Shown here: piece by piece, positions 59,333 through 64,000 of the stretch
How positions within the stretch are numbered: the first letter of the stretch is position 1
How the letters are laid out: every line of letters starts with the position of its first letter
Assembly: GCA_016186995.1 (NCBI GenBank)
Contig: JACPKQ010000020.1
Location: 19,417-83,416 of the forward strand
DNA length: 64,000 nucleotides
Reading direction: 5' to 3'
DNA from: Deltaproteobacteria bacterium
GTDB lineage: Bacteria > Bdellovibrionota > JACOXK01
The notes under the pieces: generated by a model
What the model saw: only the letters and a program-made list of their open reading frames with translations
Database searches by the model: none
What the model was told of the DNA's origin: nothing
Program-made: the position numbers and the translations under genes

Positions 59333-61644
59333 ACTTTATAAACTCGCACGCAAATTTCTTTATGCAAAGCTTGCCCAGAAAGTCCATCAGCTTTAGAAGG
59401 CAGAAGAAACCCTGTGTGAAACCCTCTTCCTTTTGCAACTTCACCCAATGCCCAATGTCCCCATCCATGCTGTGTTCCTACAACCTCAGGATGAATGCCT
59501 TCAGTTAATTCTGCCACCCCTTGTATTTTTCCATGAGGAGATTCAATCCAGATTTTATCTCCGTTTTTAATACCTAATTTAACGGCTGTTTTGGTATTGA
59601 TTCGCAATGTATCTGTTGATTTGATTTCAGCTAAATATTTATTATTTTGCGAACGGGAGTGCGTTTGACTTGCTTCCTTCCAATTAATGAGAAACAAAGG
59701 GTATTCGTTTGAAGGTTGCCATTCACGAGGAATATAAACCGGTAATGGAAAGACCTCGGCGCCATAAGCATCTTTTTTTCCTTCATGCTCTGAAGCATAA
59801 AATTGCATTTTCTGAGAAGGAGTTGAAAACCCTTTTTCTTTATACTTCTCGTGCTTTGTTCCTTCTTGACTCACCCATGTAGCACCCGGAAGTTTCTTAA
59901 GTTCTTCGAGTGTTATTTTGGGTTCTCCATTTTTAAGTTCTTTACTCAAAAATTCTTCATACCATGATGTTTTATCTTCAATGCTCTCTTCTGACATGAC
60001 TCCTTTCCAGAAAAAATCATTGCCATTCGTTTCTTTCAATCCTAAACGTCGTCCTAACTCGACAACAAACTCATATTCTGCAGGTTGTCCAAAGAGAGGT
60101 TTTACAACAGGTTGTCTTAAACCCACAACCGGCCATGTTACCCAGTGTGTATTCAAATCATAACGTTCTAAGTAAGTAGTTCCTGGAATCACAATATCAG
60201 CCATCTGAGCGGTTTCACTCATCATGGTATCGACACACACCACAAATTCAAGATTCTTAAGTGCTTGTTCAACATTGCGAGTTCCTGGAATAGAAAGCAT
60301 CATGTTTTGAAAAACAATCACAGCCATTTTAGGTTGATACGGGCCTTTTCCATCAACAAGACGGTTGATCATCTCTACATACACGCCCGATTTATGAAAA
60401 TAAGGCCATTTCTCCTTCCCACCATCAAAACGAGGATATTTTGATTTTTCTGTATGAAGATGCTGATGACTGTTCCCTTTTTTAGTAGGAATCATTAAAG
60501 TTCCGGGTTGATCCACTTGCCCTGTCAAAGCAGCCAATGCTCCAACAGCCCAGATACCGTACACTCCATTTGTAGAGTGTGTACCTGACCAAATATCTAG
60601 AACCGCAGGTTTTGTTGTTGCAAATTCTCTCGCGATCCTGCGTATTGTCTTCGCAGGGACTGTTGTTATTTTTTCTGCCCACTCAGGTGTTTTGTCTTTG
60701 ACATAATCTTTGTATTTCTCAAACCCAACGGTCCATTGTTCAATAAATTTTTTATCATGAAGATCTTCTTGAATAATGACGTGTCCCAACGCTAATGCGA
60801 ATGCACCATCTGTTGCTGGACGTATGGGAACCCATTCCGTTGCCTTTGAAGCCGTGTAAGAAAAATGAGGATCCACCACAACAAATTTTGCTCCGTTTTC
60901 AAGAGCACGTGTAAAGATCCTGGGTAAATGAGCCCATTTTGTTGCGGAAAGCGGGTTCCAACCCCAGAGGAAAATATATTTAGAATTTAAAGCATCTGGA
61001 ACAGGACGATCGATCCCCATCAGCATCTTAAACCCAGCTTTACGTGCTGTATCGCAGAGATTTGAATGCATACTATAATTAGGAGTTCCAAAAAGATCAC
61101 AAAAATCGCTTTGAATATGCGTAAAACAATGATCTTCTGAAAACCATAAAAGTTTATGGGCCTCAGATTGATCACGCAGTGTTTTCAAACGAGCTACAAT
61201 TTCTGTATAGGCCTCTTCCCACGTTATCTCTTTAAATTGAGGGTCGACTCCTATTCCTTTTTGTGGATTGGTTCTTTTCAGTGGCTTTCTGATACGTTCA
61301 GGATCGTAAAGAGCCATAACACCCGCATTTCCCTTCGGGCACATCACAGCCCCTTCTTTCTGGCCATTTTCAAAAAAATCTCCTGATATATTAGAAAAAC
61401 CAACTGGATTGTGAGAGTTAGGTTTAATGCGAACAACACGCCCTTCTACGACTTGGGCCAAAATACCTGTTGTCCCTCCGCACATATGGCAACAGCTTGG
61501 AATCCATTCTCCAGCTTGATAAGTCGTCAAAACATCTTTTTTTATTGATCCAGCACTGGCTTTTTTATGCCACAACGGATTTAAAACAGAGCCCACCCCG
61601 ACTGCCCCCGTTAATTTAAGAAAATCACGTCTGTTTACTTTCAT
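59329..61644 (-). CDS. Tat-exported molybdopterin oxidoreductase, Psr/Phs-like catalytic subunit
   Basis: A 771-residue DMSO-reductase-family enzyme. RRDFLKLTGAVGVG is a Tat signal. The FS0 region reads SCCHMCGGTTGIL...CPKG (Cys51, 52, 55 and 102); the third cysteine expected in CX2CX3C is Thr59. The Mo ligand is probably Cys197 (HSNLCDTARKAG), as in polysulfide and thiosulfate reductases. The C-terminal cofactor domain has INWKEASQTHSRSQNN and GTQHGWGHW. Operon order B-C-A-TorD, with a quinone-linked NrfD-type subunit, points to respiratory reduction of polysulfide, thiosulfate, tetrathionate or a similar acceptor. The actual substrate cannot be told. AAGGAG precedes the ATG. Confidence 0.88.
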   Translation of the reverse strand: MKVNRRDFLKLTGAVGVGSVLNPLWHKKASAGSIKKDVLTTYQAGEWIPSCCHMCGGTTGILAQVVEGRVVRIKPNSHNPVGFSNISGDFFENGQKEGAVMCPKGNAGVMALYDPERIRKPLKRTNPQKGIGVDPQFKEITWEEAYTEIVARLKTLRDQSEAHKLLWFSEDHCFTHIQSDFCDLFGTPNYSMHSNLCDTARKAGFKMLMGIDRPVPDALNSKYIFLWGWNPLSATKWAHLPRIFTRALENGAKFVVVDPHFSYTASKATEWVPIRPATDGAFALALGHVIIQEDLHDKKFIEQWTVGFEKYKDYVKDKTPEWAEKITTVPAKTIRRIAREFATTKPAVLDIWSGTHSTNGVYGIWAVGALAALTGQVDQPGTLMIPTKKGNSHQHLHTEKSKYPRFDGGKEKWPYFHKSGVYVEMINRLVDGKGPYQPKMAVIVFQNMMLSIPGTRNVEQALKNLEFVVCVDTMMSETAQMADIVIPGTTYLERYDLNTHWVTWPVVGLRQPVVKPLFGQPAEYEFVVELGRRLGLKETNGNDFFWKGVMSEESIEDKTSWYEEFLSKELKNGEPKITLEELKKLPGATWVSQEGTKHEKYKEKGFSTPSQKMQFYASEHEGKKDAYGAEVFPLPVYIPREWQPSNEYPLFLINWKEASQTHSRSQNNKYLAEIKSTDTLRINTKTAVKLGIKNGDKIWIESPHGKIQGVAELTEGIHPEVVGTQHGWGHWALGEVAKGRGFHTGFLLPSKADGLSGQALHKEICVRVYKV

Positions 61645-62837
61645 ATGCGCTCCTTCGTCTGTAATGGCAGAAATTTAAGCCCTAAAGTAAAAACAAAAAT
61701 ACCTAAAGAAATAATAAAAACACTTACAAGCCATTCCATAAGACTTGGAAAATAATAAGTTGAAAAACGAGCTGAGCGATAAGCTTCTACTAACCCTTTA
61801 ATTTCCTCAGAGGCAAGCGCAGGAATAACGATGTTCAGTCGAACCCCAATAAAACCAACAAGCACACACAACACAGCGGTGAAAACAAAAGAAATATTTT
61901 TTTTTGTTTTGGGATAGGACAACAACAGCACCGGAATCATCATCCCCACACATAACTGAACAACCCAAAATACCCACCAAAAAGGCCCTTTCATAACCGT
62001 CAAAAAGGGTTCAATGTGGTGAGGAATCGCCCCATAAAGACCCACTAATATTTCTGAAATGTTAAACAAAATATCTACTGCTAGAAAATATAAAACAAGT
62101 TGTCCTAAAGATTGAATGAGTTCGCTGTATTTTTCTTTATCTTTTTGTATGAAAATAAAAATAAACGTAATGAGGGCCCCTCCAGATGCTAAAGCAGAAA
62201 TGAGAAAAATAATAGGGTATAAACCAGAATGCCAATAAGGCCTGGCAGAAACAACACCAAATAAAGCCCCCACACCCCCGTGAAACATAATAGCTAAAGG
62301 AACTCCAATACTCCCAAGAATACGAACATATTTTCTATCACGGGCTATCCCTTCCGAGCTTTGTGAACCAAACCCAAGTGAAAAAATCTTCCACATTCCA
62401 CCCATTTTTAAAAAATCACTTCTCAATAAAAAATAAGCCTCACAGATAAGTACAAGAAAATAAATGGTATAAAGCCATACCATCCATGCCATCATAGAAT
62501 GAAAATTAGGTGTAAGAAGTACCCGCCACGCTCGCTCCATATGTCCCAAATCAAACCAAATAAAGATAAGAGCCATAAACAATGTTACAAGCGCAACAAA
62601 AACAGAAAGCTTACCTAACGGTTCAAATTTCTTAATTTGAAAAACATAAACAAGAGAAGAAATGAGGAAGGCTCCTGCACTCAAACCTACAAAATAAATA
62701 TAAAGAGCCACCCATAATCCCCAGGGAATGATGGACCCGTAGTTAGCTTGGAGATGTTCTGTGGTCAGCCTCTCATACACCCCTATGAGTCCAATACCCA
62801 ATCCTATAACAAGGGTTACCCAAAAGAATTTTTTCAT
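61641..62837 (-). CDS. NrfD/PsrC-type quinone-binding membrane subunit
   Basis: A 398-residue protein with about ten membrane helices. IPWGLWVALYIYFVGLSAGAF near the N terminus and AIMFHGGVGALFGVVSARPYWHSG in the middle match the NrfD/PsrC/HybB family, whose members exchange electrons with quinone without heme. It anchors the Fe-S and Mo subunits on the periplasmic face. AAGGAG lies upstream; the stop overlaps the catalytic-subunit ATG. Its place between the Fe-S and Mo subunit genes is as in many Psr-like operons. Confidence 0.92.
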   Translation of the reverse strand: MKKFFWVTLVIGLGIGLIGVYERLTTEHLQANYGSIIPWGLWVALYIYFVGLSAGAFLISSLVYVFQIKKFEPLGKLSVFVALVTLFMALIFIWFDLGHMERAWRVLLTPNFHSMMAWMVWLYTIYFLVLICEAYFLLRSDFLKMGGMWKIFSLGFGSQSSEGIARDRKYVRILGSIGVPLAIMFHGGVGALFGVVSARPYWHSGLYPIIFLISALASGGALITFIFIFIQKDKEKYSELIQSLGQLVLYFLAVDILFNISEILVGLYGAIPHHIEPFLTVMKGPFWWVFWVVQLCVGMMIPVLLLSYPKTKKNISFVFTAVLCVLVGFIGVRLNIVIPALASEEIKGLVEAYRSARFSTYYFPSLMEWLVSVFIISLGIFVFTLGLKFLPLQTKERI

Positions 62838-62849
62838 AACTTTGCTCCT

Positions 62850-63680
62850 TTATAAAGCATAATAAACATTAGGTTGTGTTCCCAATTCTTCTTTAAGACG
62901 AATTGTATTTCGACGAGCTAAAAGTTTGCTCACTTCACTTTCAGGATCTAAAAAATCTCCAAAATGAATGGCTTTCCCCATACATGTTTTTGCACAAGCA
63001 GGTAAGTCAGTATAGTTTCCTTCTTCATCTTGAAGATGTAAGCAAAAATCACATTTTCGTACTGTTCCAATAGGTGCCTTTCCATGCTCACGAACACCCT
63101 GAACACCCCCCCACTCTGGAGAAGGAATGTGATTATAATCATTTCCCTTATCAGCAATATATTCCTCACCAAAGTCAAAGCTACGAGCCCCATAAGGACA
63201 TGCTGTAATACAGTATCGACAGCCAATACATTTATGAGGATCTATGACAACAATCCCATCTTCTTTTCTTTTATAGGTTGCTGTCACAGGGCATACAGGT
63301 ACGCAAGGAGGTTGTTCGCATTGAAAACAGGGTTTTGGAAACCACCGGCGCCTCACATTCGGAAACTCTCCCAACTCTTCCTCAACAACAGGATTATAAA
63401 CAACCCCAGGAGGTAGTTTGTGTTCAGATCGACAGGAAACAGTGCATGCCTTACAATTAACACAACGTACGAGATCAATCACCATTCCCCATCTGTGTTT
63501 TTTTTGAGAGTTGAGTTCGAGTGCTTCTACTTGCTTGGAAAAAACATTTGAAAAAGAGGCAACCAAACTACCGAGTGATACTAACCCTGTCAGTTTGAGA
63601 AATTCTTTTCGGCTTACAATACTCTCGGAAAAGACATTCTCGAGAGACTCCCCATTGTGAACATCTTTGTCTTCTGCCAT
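62850..63680 (-). CDS. PsrB/DmsB-type 4Fe-4S electron-transfer subunit with Tat-like signal
   Basis: A 276-residue protein, from the ATG at 63680 behind AAGGAG. Near residue 25 SRKEFLKLTGLVSLG is a Tat-type signal with RK in place of RR. Four cysteine groups follow: CVNCKACTVSCRSEH, CFQCEQPPCVPVCP, CIGCRYCITACPYG and CDFCLHLQD with CAKTCMGKAIHFGD, enough for four [4Fe-4S] clusters. It transfers electrons from the NrfD-type subunit to the Mo subunit in the periplasm. First gene of the operon, under an FNR-type promoter. An ATG nine codons upstream (63707) contains the ribosome site and is unlikely. Confidence 0.93.
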   Translation of the reverse strand: MAEDKDVHNGESLENVFSESIVSRKEFLKLTGLVSLGSLVASFSNVFSKQVEALELNSQKKHRWGMVIDLVRCVNCKACTVSCRSEHKLPPGVVYNPVVEEELGEFPNVRRRWFPKPCFQCEQPPCVPVCPVTATYKRKEDGIVVIDPHKCIGCRYCITACPYGARSFDFGEEYIADKGNDYNHIPSPEWGGVQGVREHGKAPIGTVRKCDFCLHLQDEEGNYTDLPACAKTCMGKAIHFGDFLDPESEVSKLLARRNTIRLKEELGTQPNVYYAL

Positions 63681-63724
63681 GACCTTCTCCTTTTGTGAAA
63701 AACTCATTCACTCTTAGACTATAA

Positions 63725-63766
63725 GTTATAACAGCCTTGCATGTAAAACAAACTGATCCACATCAC
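63725..63766 (-). promoter_or_regulatory. FNR-type box and -10 element of the Psr-like operon
   Basis: On the minus strand GTGATGTGGATCAG (63766-63753) is centred 34.5 bases before the end of TATAAC (63730-63725), ideal class II FNR geometry. Predicted start near 63718, 38 bases ahead of the Fe-S subunit ATG. Confidence 0.75.
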
Positions 63767-63798
63767 AAAAAATAATTTAAATTGTGTTTATTTTGTCA

Positions 63799-64000
63799 TC
63801 ATAATTTAAGCTTTTCAAGTTCTCTTACAAACAAACCATCTCGAAGTGAATAATCTGTCGTATATACTTTTTTAATTTCAAGGGTTTTGAGGATTTCATC
63901 CAGGAGCACAGCGCCTGCTAAAATAATATCGGCCCTTTTTTCCTGCATACCGGGTATTTTAATCAGCGCTGAAAGTGTGAGAGACTCCATCTTTTCAATA
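63799..64000 (-). CDS. Ppx/GppA-type phosphatase, C-terminal end (cut by window edge)
   Basis: About 66 residues are visible and the frame stays open to the window edge (…IEKMESLTLSALIKI). PGMQEKRADIILAGAVLLDEI and the end VYTTDYSLRDGLFVREL match the R-A-D-I-I-x-A-G-A and S-x-x-G-L-R-x-G-L-x stretches of exopolyphosphatase/guanosine pentaphosphatase (Ppx/GppA). The family breaks down polyphosphate or pppGpp. The nucleotide-binding and catalytic parts lie outside the window. It is transcribed towards the Psr-like operon with about 90 bases between. Confidence 0.82.
   Translation of the reverse strand, partial: IEKMESLTLSALIKIPGMQEKRADIILAGAVLLDEILKTLEIKKVYTTDYSLRDGLFVRELEKLKL

Overview
The window is A+T-rich bacterial chromosome from a Gram-negative, nitrate-respiring facultative anaerobe. 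Lipoproteins, a porin-like outer-membrane protein, periplasmic multiheme cytochromes c and Tat-exported molybdoenzymes are all present. The gene content suits a deltaproteobacterial-like lineage (Bdellovibrionota or UBA10199 type), but that placement is inference; no rRNA gene is present. Genes are tightly packed, often with 4-base ATGA overlaps.

Layout. 1-4.4 kb: an Rrf2-sufB-sufC-sufD-sufS Fe-S assembly operon (sufS cut by the left edge). 4.4-14.2 kb: a mixed region with two matrixin-like lipoprotein metalloproteases, two exported HEAT-like proteins, glutamate dehydrogenase, a three-gene SDR / acetoacetate-decarboxylase-like / FAD-oxidoreductase operon, remnants of a Fic gene and of a malic enzyme, a TSUP permease and tRNA-Ala(GGC). 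14.3-23.1 kb: housekeeping genes (cyclophilin, thioesterase, gpsA and a PlsB-like acyltransferase, RRM protein, AsmA-like protein, oligopeptidase B, ribosome hibernation factor).

23.1-45.8 kb is an anaerobic nitrogen-respiration island. It holds an FNR-family regulator; a small heme-copper-oxidase-like protein with NrfH and NrfA (nitrite to ammonium); a nearly complete molybdenum-cofactor operon headed by a MOT1-type molybdate transporter; a porin; and a Thermus-like narC-narG-narH-narJ-narI-narK1-narK2 operon ending in a hemerythrin-like protein. 58.7-63.7 kb adds a PsrABC-like molybdoenzyme operon with its own TorD chaperone. Promoters of several of these units carry an FNR-type palindrome (about TGAYCYANATCA) centred 33.5-35.5 bases upstream of the end of a -10 hexamer, so they look like one regulon, probably run by the two FNR paralogues at 23.1 and 54.6 kb.

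46.9-54.4 kb is a six-gene operon: alkyl-DHAP-synthase-like flavoprotein, GlpD-like dehydrogenase, extended SDR, membrane protein, CrtC/AttH-like protein and long-chain-alcohol-oxidase-like GMC flavoprotein. It is bracketed by a 33-bp inverted repeat and is best read as a candidate ether-lipid or fatty-alcohol pathway. 54.6-58.7 kb has the second FNR paralogue, a DUF4143-type ATPase remnant, a Fic protein, Hsp20 and a universal stress protein.

A second theme is a family of short palindromes (cores such as GGATCCC..GGGATGAC or CATTGCGAGGAG) scattered through the window. Many lie inside genes or at gene ends and are translated in frame, much like Rickettsia palindromic elements.
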